A stretch of DNA of 64,000 bases from Monocercomonoides exilis. Its lineage: Eukaryota; Preaxostyla; Oxymonadida; Polymastigidae. The translations under genes and the position numbers were made by a program. The DNA is taken from NCBI GenBank assembly GCA_001643675.2, contig LSRY02000054.1:124001-188000 (forward strand), given 5' to 3'. Below, piece by piece: positions 47,578 to 60,221 of the stretch (positions are counted from its first letter, which is position 1; each line of letters opens with the position of its first letter). The notes beneath the pieces were generated by a model. It saw only the letters and a program-made list of their open reading frames with translations. It was not told where the DNA came from and searched no databases.

Positions 47578-50010
47578 TCATTCATTCATTTCTTGTTCCT
47601 TATTGTCGTTATATTCATTTCTCGATTTCCTTTTCTTTACAACAACAACAACAATCACAATCACAACAACAGCTGCCACAACAACAACCATCGGCACAAC
47701 AATAGCAACAATGATCCCTATTTTATTCTTTTTGTTTTGATCTTTCAGTTTCTCTTGTCTCACTTTCACATACTTCTCATACACATCCTCAGGCTCTGAT
47801 TCTGCATCTTTTGCTCCCTCGATCCACCCAGATGTTGATTCATCATAATCATTCGCAAACTCAAAGGCATCTTCTTGTTTGCAGAACTCTTCGAAGTCTG
47901 GGGCAATGATAAGCAGAGATGTTGTTTTCGAGCCAGCTGTGTTTGAGCTGTCAATCTCCAGGTTGTGTTCTGATGGGAGTTGCAGATTCGATGTTGCCTT
48001 GGGCATGTCAATGAATATTGCTCCTGATTTCCCTTCTGGTGCTGAACATGACTTGAATGAACATTTGCTTGACCTTCCAATGGCCACTCTTGATTCTTTT
48101 GAACTGAGGGTGATATCCAACCCTGCTGCTGCTCCTTTCTCCGATTTCACTTCCTGAACATTCAATCCTTCGATTGAAACCTTCGAAGATGAATTGCTCC
48201 CATCATCGATGCTGATTGCTGCTCCACTTTCCACATTCACTTTGCTGATGTCCATTCCACTCAATGACACTTCACGGGCTCCAGAAAATGAAAATGGTGA
48301 TGATGAGAATGTCACAAATGAGGTTTCATCTGTGCATTTCACTGTGTCCATTTCCACACTTCCAGATGTCACGCTCACAAGACTGCTTGCCAAGGGGCTG
48401 TTTCCATCAGCATTTGAATTCATTCCTTCTTGTGATTGTGATCCAATTCTGACAAATCGACATGTTGATATCTTCAATGATATTGAACCTGATCCTGCAC
48501 TGATTAATGAGTTCCAATTCTTTTCTGTTGAAGAGAATTGGAATGCCAAATACTGGAATTCCACAGTTTTCTGACAAGAAAAGAGTATTGATGAAACAGA
48601 AACATCACAATTAATGGAAACTTCTCTATTTCCTTCTCCGTTGTCATTCACTCCTTCAATTGCTATTCCACTGTTAATGCTGAAACTAATGTCTTCTGCT
48701 TTGATTGGATCTGCAGTTTTGACAACGTCAATGAAACATTTCCCATTCTTTTCCAAGAAATCATAAGCTTCCTTCATGCTGTTGATTGCCGAATTAACAT
48801 CGATTCCATTTACCTTCCCTCCTTTCTTCACAAATGCTCTTGTCATATTAACTGGCTTTTGAGGAATGGGATCAAAAAATGTGCTAATGAAATCACATTC
48901 TTTTTTTGTTTTATTGTCATAACCAACAACAAACCACAAATTATCATCTCGTGTGTAATCAGCTGCAAAACTTTCCCTCATTGCATCCGCTATGTCATTG
49001 AACAAAGAATCATTTTCCATTTCAATATATAACCCAGTACTTCTCTTCACTCCATTATATTCAGATGAGCAATTCTGAAAAGCCAGATTCTTTCCATTTG
49101 TTGGCCATTTTAATTGAGAGGCTGATGCTATATTTGGCATACGCAAATAGATTCCACCAGATTTGGAATAGAATCCACTGCTGCTGCATGAGATGAAAGA
49201 TGTCACACCTCCATTTCCAACTGTGAACGTATTATCATAGGGATTGTTGTAAATGAAAAATATTCCATAATCTTCTGTTTGATACTCAAAGAACGTGCAA
49301 CCGTTCATGGTGACATCCATATTGATTTCATATCCTCCACGGATATAAACAGTTGACCCACCACTTGATATTTTCTTCAAAGTCACATTCGTCAGTGAAA
49401 CTGTTTTAATATTCTGTATGGAAAATACATAATTGGAAAATGCAACTGCAACATTGTCGTCGACACACTCAACTGAATCCATCAACAGATTTTCACCACT
49501 CATGCGCACAATACAATAATCCACAGTTCCACCATTTGATGGTTGACGAATAAATTGGCAGTTATAAAATGTGAGATTCCCACTTCCATCAATCAAAGCA
49601 TCTTCACTTGAGGATCCACCTAATGACATCGGAAAATGGAATGACAAATATTCAAATTCTGCATCTTCGTTGCAATAAAATAGAACTCCGCCTGGATTCA
49701 CATTGCAATCCATTGAAACCATTGTATTTCCATTTCCGTCGTTGTTTATTCCTTCAATGCTGATTCCTTGCTTTTTGTCGAACGTAATTTTCTCAGTTGA
49801 AAATGCAGATGTATCAATGATAACATAGATCTTGCATGCGTGGCCATTTCCCAGCAGATCATATGCACTTTTCAATGATTTCCTTTCCTGACCGATCTCT
49901 GTGCCAGTGTGGCTGTCATCTCCCGTTTGTTTGATGCAAACTTCATATGGTTTTCCTTCATCCAATTCTTGTGAAATTGCGAGTGTGAAAGTCAGAAAAA
50001 CTGAGAGCAT
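47578..50010 (-). CDS. Type I membrane beta-helix protein with duplicated ectodomain
   Basis: ATG 50008-50010 starts a signal peptide (MLSVFLTFTLAIS); in-frame codons upstream lack an ATG. The 810-aa product has two related modules of about 380 aa. Each opens with a SLKSAYDLLGNG / SMKEAYDFLEKNG helix, then ISIEGINNDGNGN / IAIEGVNDNGEGN, MDCNV / INCDV, and FEYLSFHF / FQYLAFQF. The short repeated strands and Cys-x-F turns suggest a right-handed beta-helix. A TM helix of almost pure Val/Ile (residues ~764-791) precedes a 19-residue basic tail, with no kinase domain. The stop is TGA. It is probably displayed on the cell surface; the ligand is unknown. It is divergent from the multi-TM gene at 51.4 kb. 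Confidence 0.85.
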   Translation of the reverse strand: MLSVFLTFTLAISQELDEGKPYEVCIKQTGDDSHTGTEIGQERKSLKSAYDLLGNGHACKIYVIIDTSAFSTEKITFDKKQGISIEGINNDGNGNTMVSMDCNVNPGGVLFYCNEDAEFEYLSFHFPMSLGGSSSEDALIDGSGNLTFYNCQFIRQPSNGGTVDYCIVRMSGENLLMDSVECVDDNVAVAFSNYVFSIQNIKTVSLTNVTLKKISSGGSTVYIRGGYEINMDVTMNGCTFFEYQTEDYGIFFIYNNPYDNTFTVGNGGVTSFISCSSSGFYSKSGGIYLRMPNIASASQLKWPTNGKNLAFQNCSSEYNGVKRSTGLYIEMENDSLFNDIADAMRESFAADYTRDDNLWFVVGYDNKTKKECDFISTFFDPIPQKPVNMTRAFVKKGGKVNGIDVNSAINSMKEAYDFLEKNGKCFIDVVKTADPIKAEDISFSINSGIAIEGVNDNGEGNREVSINCDVSVSSILFSCQKTVEFQYLAFQFSSTEKNWNSLISAGSGSISLKISTCRFVRIGSQSQEGMNSNADGNSPLASSLVSVTSGSVEMDTVKCTDETSFVTFSSSPFSFSGAREVSLSGMDISKVNVESGAAISIDDGSNSSSKVSIEGLNVQEVKSEKGAAAGLDITLSSKESRVAIGRSSKCSFKSCSAPEGKSGAIFIDMPKATSNLQLPSEHNLEIDSSNTAGSKTTSLLIIAPDFEEFCKQEDAFEFANDYDESTSGWIEGAKDAESEPEDVYEKYVKVRQEKLKDQNKKNKIGIIVAIVVPMVVVVAAVVVIVIVVVVVKKRKSRNEYNDNKEQEMNE

Positions 50011-51432
50011 GAGTTTTGATGTTTCTTTATCAATATCACAAATTATCAACACATCCTTAATACAAATGCAAACCGATTCAATAAATGGTTTTCTTCAATC
50101 CAAGATCGTTTGAAAAGTGATTTTTTATCTTTGGAAAAATACCTCAACAAATAAAAACTCAACTTGGAATAGTAACTGACGAAGGAATCGAAGCAAAAGT
50201 TAATACCTTGTATATATTCGATCAACCCACTTTTTCAGAGATGGTTTTAAAAATGTTTGAAAAAGTTGATCAAGACAAAGTGATTGATAAAGACAACTAA
50301 ATAAAGAAAAATCATGAAAAAAAAATGTTTCACTATTGGTTTTCATGTTATGAACATGAAAGATTTCAATTTTTTTCAATGCAGAAACTCCTGAAATAAT
50401 TCTTTTACTCAAAAATTGTTTCTTTCACATTAAATGCGGACAACAGAAAAAATGAGGTTTTAAAAAATATTATCAATTTTATGTTGATTCACCATCTCTT
50501 AAGAAAATTTCAGTTTATTTTCTTGTTTCTTCCAAAAGAATTGAAATAGCTCACATATTGTGATATCTTTCTTTTTCAAATCAATATAATTGACTCACTC
50601 TTCGATCGTATTTCCAAATAAACCGTTTCATTGTGATATTTATTAAAATCTATATTAATGTGTTTTTGTTTCCGAGAGAGTGTCTATCTTCCTTAAGCTT
50701 CATATTTTGTTCTTTCTCATCTGTCTCATCTGGAGCCACGCACAGTTCATAGTTGAACATTTAGAGGAGGTGAAACTAAAAAACGGAACTCAATTGCGAC
50801 ATGTGGAAGGAGCATTTCTTGAAATCGACATTTGAAATGAACTCTTCACATGACTTTGTGTTGGCAATTACATGAATATCAGCAAAGATATCAGTCAAAA
50901 TCCAGAGGCTTTTACAGATTAACGTGCCTAAAAATACAAAGTTGTGTGTGAGTTGAACGATTCTGTAAAATGAAATGCTGCAAGTCAAGTCTTGTTCATT
51001 TAGACAAACACCATGACAGTGTCTGTTAAATGTTGAAATGGATTAATATCAATTTTTATAAGATGACACTTTCTCATGTTTGTTAAATGTGGTTTCATAT
51101 TTATGCTCCATTCAACCACCTCAATGTTGAATTATTCTATTTGAAAATTCTTTATGCAGAAAAAGGATGATGAAAGACATTCACAAGCAATAGTGAATGA
51201 AAAACGAAATGAAACATATGAAAAAACTTTCACAAAACGAGAGATTGGTTGATGCAATAGTTATTATTTGAATGATTTTTGATGAAATAAGGAATGAAAC
51301 ATATTTGTTGCAAGATTTTTGAATTGTTTGACATTTTGTTATAATACACAATTTTATAAAAAAAGAAAGTGAATTCCAATTCTTTTTTGATTATCAGAAA
51401 AAAATGCCCATAAATTATTATTTCAGTTTTTC
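50011..51432. other. Divergent intergenic region
   Basis: About 1.4 kb of AT-rich DNA between the 5' ends of two divergent genes. It must hold both promoters, but no motif could be assigned. No ORF of note. Confidence 0.5.
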
Positions 51433-53462
51433 ATGGAAACGAGAGAAAGCTCTTCCAAGGGTGCTGTAGATGAATGTTTAGGTGTGGATGTGCAACATTT
51501 GCAATATTTTATGTTTTGGAATCGTTTTCTTCAGGCAGCCTTCCCGATGATATTTTGAAGATGTTTGAGTTTTTATTCATGAAATCTATTGATGAAACAA
51601 GATTTGCCCTTTTTGTGTGTGATTGTTGCAAACAGAATCTTTGGAAAATGCAATTGCTCATCGATTCTTTCGTTATCGCAGGTGAATCGCCGATTCAATC
51701 TCCTCTCAAAAACGGAAGAGTTCGTCTTTTTGGTTTTTTCATATTTTTCAAAGAAAGAATCGACATTTGATGCTTTTTATTGCCTTTTCCCACTGGTTGT
51801 ACAGATGTGCGAAAATCAAGTGTCAAGCGATAATTCCCTTCATGCACAAGATTTGCCTTCTGCCAGATTGTGCATTTCGAGACATTTCCAAATTTCAGCC
51901 AAATTCGGAAGAAGGCTGGAAAGAGAGCTACAAATACGGGGTGAGCACAAAGGGATGGAACGAGACATTGCGGTTTGTATTCTGAAGCATTTGAACATTT
52001 TTTATTTTTTAACTGGTTGTTTGTCTTTAATTTATGTGTTTTGTGCGAATATTCTCTGTTTCATTTAGAATATACAAAGAGTTGGCATACATACGAGATT
52101 TTCCACGGATCTCTGGGGAGAATAGGAAAAAATTGATAAAAAAGACCCTTATAGAAACTCTTTGTTCCATCATGCTAATCACAGCTGTAATTTTATTAGT
52201 TCTTGGATTGCTCAGTTTCTCGAGGAATAGCGAAATTGCTTATAGAGAAAGAATGAATGGAGAAGCAACCAATAAGTCGTTCGCAGACACTTTGACATTT
52301 TCAACACTTCTGATTGGATTGTCTTATTTGATATATCATTTCAGTTCGCACTTGAAAAAGCACGAGTATTCAAACAAATGGTGGTATATTGCCAGCGGAA
52401 TTATTCTTTTGACTGCGATGTATTTCGACTATTTTTGGAAGCACATTCCGATATTTCTGTTCATATGGCCATATTTTGGACTTGTTGCTTTGATATTTGC
52501 AGCAATATTGGTGTGTGAATATGAGCAGGCAGCTTCATTTTCAAAATACCTGTATTTGCTGTTGGATGTCATTTCAGCTGGTCTTATGCTGATGTTTTTT
52601 GTGATTGCTTCGCTGAAAGCAGACGGTTTGATCTGGTTGATGAATTTGAAATTTTTGAAAATTAATCTTTTCTTTTTCTTTCTTTGTTGTCAAATTCATT
52701 GCGTGATGTTAAACAGCACACATTTATCGAGTTTTAGTGAGTTTGACATCACACAAATGGCACGACATATTTATGCTGCCAATTTTGAGTGTTTCGATCA
52801 TCTGTGCCCGCTTCTTTGTCATGTTCTGTTGTGATAGAAAATTTGGAGAAGCATTGACACACACTGACAAAGCGCTTATTTTAGTTGGACTGGCAGGCGC
52901 CAGTGTGATTGTGCTTCCATTTTTGATTCTTGTCCCGCTGAAGTTGGATGGCTCAATCAAGCTGCATTTTGGCTTTTGCATTGCTTCTTTGATTGTTCCT
53001 TTTGCTGCTGTTGAGATTTGTTTGACTTTTTATGGAAATAAGCGCGGGCATTTGGAGTTGAGATATGCGTGGATGCACGAAGAGGGTGTTAGCAAGCATT
53101 GTTTTGCGGTTCAGAAGTTTGAGTGGCTGAGGATGAAACTTGGATTGAGCGAGCTTTCAAAGGGGGAGGCGGTTGTTGGATTTGGCGAGTTCCACAAAAG
53201 GCTTGATTGGATACCAGAGGAAGACATTGGGAGCGCAAAGAGAGACACATCACGATTTCGGCTGAGCAAGTCAGACACCGAAGAAGCATTGAAAATGCGA
53301 AGGGATTATTATGCAAGGTTCGAAGGCTCGGATTGCAAATGGTGGGAAAGCTTTGTTGGCAAAGCAGGATGCTTTGCATTCAACCTCTTCAAAATTGTGG
53401 AATCTACGCTTTTCAGGTGTTTGCTTGCTTTGTTTGTTGTTGCAGTTTATTTGATTCTGTAA
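51433..53462 (+). CDS. Multi-pass membrane protein, possible F-box N-terminus
   Basis: ATG 51433 opens exon 1 (METRESSSKGAVDECLG); intron 51482-51534. Exon 2 reads SLPDDILKMFEFLFMKSIDE, resembling an F-box start. Exon 3 contains RCAKIKCQ and EEGWKESYKYG, also F-box-like in context. Exon 2/3 joining is unresolved, with a GT donor near 51682 and an AG acceptor near 51790. Introns 51973-52068 and 52626-52737 give clean joins (ETLR-IYKEL; LKAD-VSLTS). About eight hydrophobic helices follow, including SIMLITAVILLVLGLLSF, WWYIASGIILLTAMYF, FGLVALIFAAILVCEY, LPILSVSIICARFFVMF and ILVGLAGASVIVLPFLILV. A ~180-aa hydrophilic tail ends in one more TM helix. The stop is TAA. It may be related to TMEM185/Fragile-X-F-like proteins; this is a guess. 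Function is unknown. Confidence 0.65.
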
Positions 53463-56312
53463 TATTGCATTGTTTGAGTGTTTTGATTTTTTCTTTTCTT
53501 TTTGCTATTTCATTGAGACAAAGAGTTTTTCTTTTCATTTGAAGCAAATTTTGTTTTTGGTTTTCAGTTATCAGTTTTTATTTTCTTTTTCAGTTCAACT
53601 TTGCTTGTTTTGAAATTGAAATTTTTTCTTTTTTTTGAGCATTGTAACTCCGAAAATCGCAAAATAATCATACAAAAGAAAGCCAAGTTTGAGAATAATT
53701 TAATTATTTTATTTTTTTTGATTTTTTCATTCATTCCAATCAAAAATGCCAGTTCAAAAATATCCGTTTGAGATACAAAGTTTCAATTATTTATGATAGA
53801 GTTTTGCGACAAGTATTTATCAATATTGCATGAGATGTCCAGAGCATCAAACAAACGATTGATATTTCAACTGAATGTTAATTGTGTTTGACAAATGTTT
53901 TAAGTCTGAAAGAATAATTTTCAGTGGATGAAGTTTGATACAATTATGCAAAGAAAACGACAAGCAAACACAACATTCAATCTTTCGCAGTTCACTCGGT
54001 TAATGAGAAGGAGAATGAGAAAAATGAATGGGATTATGAAAAAATATGATATATTGCGATAAGAATCAAATTTATTCATATTTGACTATCAATTTGTATT
54101 CTTTAAAGAAGAAATAATTTGCAATGCAAATGAATTGAACAATGCAATTATTTCACTTGAAGTCTGAGTCCTCACATATCTCTGTTCTCTGAGTGCATGT
54201 TTTTCCCAATCACCACTCACTGAGAATGCTCTCTTGAAACAAAAAAAACTTCAATCCCTTCAAAAAGTGATAGAAAATATTCCTTCATAATATTGTGAAT
54301 GAGAAAGATGTTCACTTACATCATGTGACTTTAAACGTAGATTTCGGATGAAAACAAAAAGTGATGACAGATTAAATGAGATAATACTTGAGCGACATTT
54401 GAATAGAAAGATGGAAGAAGATAGAGATCTATAAACATTCTGATCATATAAAACACAAAAAATTTTCTTGATTTTCAAGTTTTGATTAAGTTTAAATGAA
54501 AATGAAGACGCATATACGGATATGAAAAGATAAATAAATTATCCTCAATTGTGATAATTTTCATTTTGAGAAAATTTAAGGAAAAATATAAAAATAAAAC
54601 CACTTCCAAAATAGCATCTTAGATTTTTAATAAGTATAAAATCATTCAAAAAACTTTAGTTAAGTTATTAGCGAGGCAATTGAAAATGATTTTGAAAATC
54701 AAGTTGAAAGAGGAGGATGAAGTTAAATACGAAAGATATGTTATTAAAAACAAAAAAAAAAAACAAATAAGTTGAATGTGGATATCAATATGTTTGAAAA
54801 GATGACAGAATACAAGTGATATTGTTTAGAAATTTATCAATGTGAAAAAATGAAACAGCTTTTTTACATGAAAAATGGAAAAGATAAAAAGGAAATGTGA
54901 AATAACACCACAATCTTGAAAATATATGGTGAAAAAACTAATAATAAATAAATAAAGTCTTTCTTTCAAAACAAATTCGAATATTCGAATGTGTATTGTT
55001 CAAATTTTTTAATTGGAGATTGTTATTCATTTTTTCAAATTATTGGAAATATTGATCATATAGTCGAAAGTGGGAATAACAAAAATTTGTGAAGGAAATG
55101 ATGTGAAGGTTTGAGATTGTTTTATGGTGGATGGTTGCTCATCCCCACAAAGTGTTCTTTTGCATTTTATGTTTGTTGAATGCAAAGGGTCAATTTCGGG
55201 GAAAGAGTTTATTGTCAGATTCTACGGGTGAATTGGATGCAATTGCTATGAATATTCACTAACCATGCTTCTGCAACATTTAGTTGATTTTTATGTTATA
55301 TTTAATTATTTTTATGTTTTAATTTTCGTTATTATTTAATTTTTATATCGTTGCTTCTGAATTTTGTTTTACAGAAAAATAGTTGAATTTTTGTATGATT
55401 GATAAGAAGTGTTTGTACGGAACTTGACGGGTTTTAACCATTGGATTGTTTTGCTCGAACAAAAACATTTGGAACTTTCTTTTTGGGTTTTTGTTAAGTT
55501 TTTATGTTTTTAATTTTTTGTGAGAATTATTTTCAAAATTTTCATCAATTTCACTTATAAAAAAATCAAAACACTTTGAAAAGATACATTTTTGTTAACA
55601 TTTGAAATTCAAAAGTTGCTGAAGAACAAAATTTCAAAAAATATGTTGAAAATGCAAATATGATTGAACATTCACTTAAAGAAATAAAATAATGAACTAT
55701 ATAATAATAGAAATTGCACAAGAAAAGTGTCAAGCAAGTGAAAAGCATGTGATGTGATAAAATAATACAAAAAGAAAGACAAAATGAGTGAAAAATGGTA
55801 ACAAATCCAATTGAAAAGTTTCAAATGCAATTTTGCACTTGTTAAAGCTTCTGTAAAAAAGAACTTGAAAAAAGAAAAGGAAAGCTTTTTGAAGGCAAAT
55901 CTAAATAAAAATCGCACAACACGTTTTCGCATTTAAAAAAAAGAAAAAAGGAAAGAAAAAGAAATATTCAAAATTCAAACAAACAACTTTTAGAAGCATT
56001 ATGTGCGTTCCCCACAATGGCAGTGAGGGCATTTCAGTCAAATCAACATCAAATCATTACAAAAATTATACAGACTTCATTGATTCCATTCGATTTCTCT
56101 ATTTTCCACATGTAAAATAAATCAAAAATAATAAATTAAGAAATAAATAAATTAATTAATAAAAATAATTCTAACTTTCAAATTATTTACACATTCCAAT
56201 TGAAAAAATACAATAATTCTATTGTTTCGAACTACTTTCTATCTTTCCTTCCTTACCTCCTCTCTTCTTCTCCTTCTCCTTCTCCTTCTCCCTCTCCTCA
56301 ACTCCCTCTCCT
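53463..56312. other. AT-rich gene-free region
   Basis: About 2.8 kb with stops in all frames and only Phe- or Lys-rich short ORFs. A degraded piece of the MITE end motif (ACTCCGAAAATCGCAAAATA) is at about 53645. No RNA gene was recognised. Confidence 0.55.
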
Positions 56313-59300
56313 CTATGCCTGTGTCACCCCATAGTCTGACACCACTACCTGCGCCAGGTTCTCCGGCACTGCCCCAACATCGCTGCTTAATGCCTGCACA
56401 GCCGTCACCGACTCCTGGTGCAGCTCTTCCTCCCTCTTCTTCAGCCTCTCCAGCTCTTTCTTCCTCTCCTCCGTCTCTCTCTCTGCTTTCTCCAGCATCT
56501 TCTGTTTTCGCATTTCCTCCTCCCGCGCTGCTTTCTCCTTCTTCCTCTCTTCTTCCTCCTTCTTCCGCCTTTTATCCTCCTTCGCCTTCGCCTTCGCCTT
56601 CTTCATCTTCTCCTTCTTCTCCTCGATTTTCTTCTTCCTCCCTTCGGCCGCTGCCACTATCTTGTCTTCACCTCTCTTCTGCATCTTCCTCATCGCCACA
56701 TTCAGCAGCCGCGACGCAAACTGGGTCTTAAACCCGTCTCCCATCTGTTTTTGCTCCTCGCTCATGTTCTCCTCTATCTTCCTCAGCACCTCTTCGTCTT
56801 TTTTCCCTTCCACATTCTCCACATCCGCCAGGAATGACACAAACACAGCGTCTGCCAGCGACAAAATGAGCTGGTTCACAAGAAACGCCCCTTCAAACGC
56901 AAACCAGAAGACAGCAATGGAGACAAGCCAGACTGCCTGGACTTTCCCTTTTGGATTCAGACTCCACTGCGGAATCGGCAAAAACTCAGGGCAAATGCAA
57001 AGCAAGCTGAAAAACAAAGCAGCCAGCGAAGAAGTGAAAGTGGCACAAAACATGACAAAGGAAGGGATGTTGCGGTGTGCGTCCGAAAGCACCTGGTGCC
57101 TTCGGAACAGCTTCACAGCGCTTCGCCCAGAGCGGATGAAGTTCTGGCCCGAAAGCGCACTCAGCGAAAAAGCGGAGAAGGAAATCCATTCGATTGACGT
57201 TGAGAAGCACGAGCAGCAGCAGTTGAAACAGGAGGAATAGCACGAGACACAGCAGCTCGGCTTGTTCAGATACACTACCATTTCATCATCATCGTCATCT
57301 TCTTCTTCATCATTTTTTGCTCCTTTTCCTCTTTTATTAGCAGCATCACCGCTGCTGTTCCACGCACTTGCAGGAGGTTTCCCATCCTTCGCAACAGACA
57401 CCACAATCGGCGATTCGCTGTCGCTGCTCTGCAGAACAAGCACTTCTCCAACGCTGCCTGCTGACTCCAATTTCTCATTCATTCCATTTTTCTCATCGCT
57501 TCCTCCGCCATAAGACGAGGTAAATGCAGTCACTGACGCACTCCCATTCAATTTACCTTTGCCTTTGTTTTTGCTTTGGCTTTTGCTGAGGCTTCCACTG
57601 CTGCTGCTGGGGGACAGAGGATGAGGAACAATAGAAGACAGAGAAGAGGAAGAAGACATTGAAGAAAAGGAGGAAGAAGAAGAAGAAGATGATGATGATG
57701 ATGATTCTTGTTCCTCTTCCAAATCGACAACTTTCGCCTTCGCTTCCTCTTCTGCTTTCTTCTTTTGTGCTTTCTCGCTGTCTCTTATTTTCTTCTCCTC
57801 CGCGTCCTTTTGGCTGACATCTTTCTCCAGCTCGTTCTGCTCCTTCATTTCTCTCCCAACTTTCTTCAGCCACATCACCAGCTGTCTGTATGGCGAAACC
57901 AGCATCAGTAAGAACGATCCCCAAGCAATCGAACCCGCGTGGCAGCAGGCCGACAAATAGAGCGAACGAGCTGAGGAATAACTAAACACATCGTCTTTGT
58001 CGTGTACAAAGTAATATTCGACACCAATCGTGGAGAGCATGCTGTGGTTGAACCCGCAGAGCACGAAGCAGAAGATGAGGAAGAAGAGGAACGTGTAGAG
58101 GATTAGGATGCGGTAGCCGGTGGAGATCTTCATCACTTTCGGGTAGTCTGGAGAGGAGGAGACGAGAGAGCGAACAACGTCAGCTGTGAGGGAGTCCTGG
58201 GTGTCTTGGTGATTGTGGTTATCAGTGATTGTGTTGGCTTCAGTGTTGAGAGGGACAAAAGAGGAGGAGGAAGAAAATACTGTAGAATTCACAAGATTTG
58301 AAGAAGAAGAAGCAGAGAAAGATGAAGAAGAATCATCGCCCCCACTTGCCGGCTTCCAGTTCTCATCGACTGCCACTTCAGACACGCTTGAGAAATACAC
58401 CACAGTCGTGATCAGCATTGCTGCAGTCCCCACAAACAGCAGCACAACCAGCAGTACGTTGCACAGAACAGAGCAGACCGACTTCATCGCCCTGGACGCC
58501 TCTCTGAAGATCTTCCAGGAGTACTTCATGTCACTCCCGACACACGCACTCACTGCAATCACAACTACACCAGCGACGAAGAAGAGCGCGCCAATGCCGA
58601 TGAACACGTAGCACGTGGTGCGCCCGTGGACAAGAGGGAGCACATTCATGTTTTTGATACCGTAGTAGATGAGTAAGCCTGACATTGCCCAGGCACACAG
58701 GATCGAGAGGACGACCGCCAGCCAGCCGGAGAAGCACTCGCAGCACTGCATCGCGCAAATCCAGAGGATGCTGAGGCCTACGGACACGCACACGGAGAGC
58801 AGGATCACGTACCACGAGGAGGAGAAATCTTGAACCCCCATCGTGAGTGCATCGTGAAACTGGTCAACGTGCTTGTATTTGGAAAGGTCAAGTTTACCTG
58901 AAGGAACACATCTCGATGCTTCATCAACTGTGTCATATGGAACATAGATGGCACCCGGAATTAAATCGCAATCTTGCTTTGATTTTTCAATAATTTGTCC
59001 AATTGGCAAAATGCATTTATTTTTTCCTTTGGGACATTTTTCAACGCATAAAGCAGTTGAAGGATCATCGGGTTCGGAAATGAATAAGAATGGCAAGTGT
59101 GTATTGTTATATGTTTTTTCATCGGATTTTCCGCAAAACTCTCCGCTTAAATGTTGAATATTTGTTCATCAAATAATATTTGAAGAAAGAAGAAAATAAA
59201 ATAATAAAATAAAATTAAATAAAATAAATAACAAAACATTTTCAAACTTTGGAAGCATTGGATGAAGAATGTTTCGAGGTTTTCCAAGAACAAATGAAAG

Positions 59301-59453
59301 CACGAAAAGGAAAACAAACAACAAAAGTGTAATCCAAAACAAAATCATGCAAATGATATCCGTGCAAGATTTGTGTATTTCCTTTATGTTGATTTGCTCT
59401 CCGACCATCGGAAGACCTTTAAAAGATTGCTCATTTTCTTTCGGTTCTATCAT
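56313..59453 (-). CDS. Choline transporter-like (CTL/SLC44) membrane protein
   Basis: ATG 59451-59453 starts exon 1 (59453-59248): KSCTDIICMILFWITLLLFV (TM1), then GKPRNILHPM. A 102-nt phase-2 intron (59247-59146, GTTTGA...TTTAAG) joins to LPNGEFCGKS. The N-terminal C-T-D, G-x-P and C-x-x-x-C-P (CVEKCP) pattern is that of CTL proteins. Further TM helices include GWLAVVLSILCAWAMSGLLI, YVFIGIGALFFVAGVVVIAV, ILILYTFLFFLIFCFVLC, and AGSIAWGSFLLMLVSPYRQL (the S-x-x-x-G-S signature). After CYSSCFNCCCSCF come two more TM helices and LADAVFVSFLADVE. At ~1,012 aa it exceeds the usual ~650-750. It has a Ser/Glu-rich insertion (~residues 500-700) and a 160-aa Lys/Glu coiled-coil tail. The stop is TAG 56313-56315. 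The family transports choline or related substrates. Confidence 0.85.
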
Positions 59454-60221
59454 AAAATGTTGAACGAGTTAATTGTTATAAACAATTAAAAATGAAAAAT
59501 GAAACAAATGTATATCAAGCATATACCAAGCGAAGAAGAGGAAGCAGTGAGATTTTCTTTCATTTAAAAGTTCACTTTTCAACTTAACTCAAAGCCCTTA
59601 ATATTAATTTTGTCCAACAACGAAAAATTCATTATAAAAGGAAACAGATTTCAATATGCTAAAGTTGCTTTAATGGCAAATTTGAACATCATTATAACTA
59701 TAATTTAAAAGAAAACATTAAATATTTTTTTGTAATTTTATTAATAAAAAAATATTTCTGATTTTCGTATACTCATTTGTGTAAGCAGTCATTTTGATGA
59801 ATAATTGCATTCTTTCAATGGACTTTCGTTTTCAGTATTTTATGCAGAATTCACTGGCTTTTCAATTATATTGATTTTCTTTCAAAAATTCTCTTTGAAC
59901 CCATATTACAAGTCTTCCAGAACATCAACACAGATCCAAAGACGAATTGATCAACCATCAATGCAATTGGTAAAAGTGTGCATATTATCGAAAATGCTTT
60001 TCATGATTTCATTTTTGTTATTTGAAATTAACAATAAACAAATCGATGTTAAAACGATGAATTTTTCAAACTTTAAATCTCATTGTTTTGCAGACAACTT
60101 TGACAGAAAAGTTCACAAGTATTATTATATTTGTTTTTGCTTGTGATGAGTTTCTTTATCATCTAACATCGTTTTTGAACTGATTTTTTTTTAAATTTTT
60201 TTCATAGAACTTTTTGAGCAA
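59454..60221. other. Spacer, possible upstream exons of the next gene
   Basis: Mostly AT-rich. Splice-like signals (ATTGTTTTGCAG at about 60094; TTTTTTCATAG at about 60207) and short coding-like bits (TSTQIQRRIDQPSMQL near 59.95 kb) suggest that the gene at 60222 may have one or two small 5' exons. They could not be joined confidently. Confidence 0.35.

Noticed and set aside
56222-56731. Ser/Pro/Leu-rich plus-strand ORFs opposite the CTL gene
   Set aside because: Antisense shadows of the Lys/Glu coiled-coil tail.
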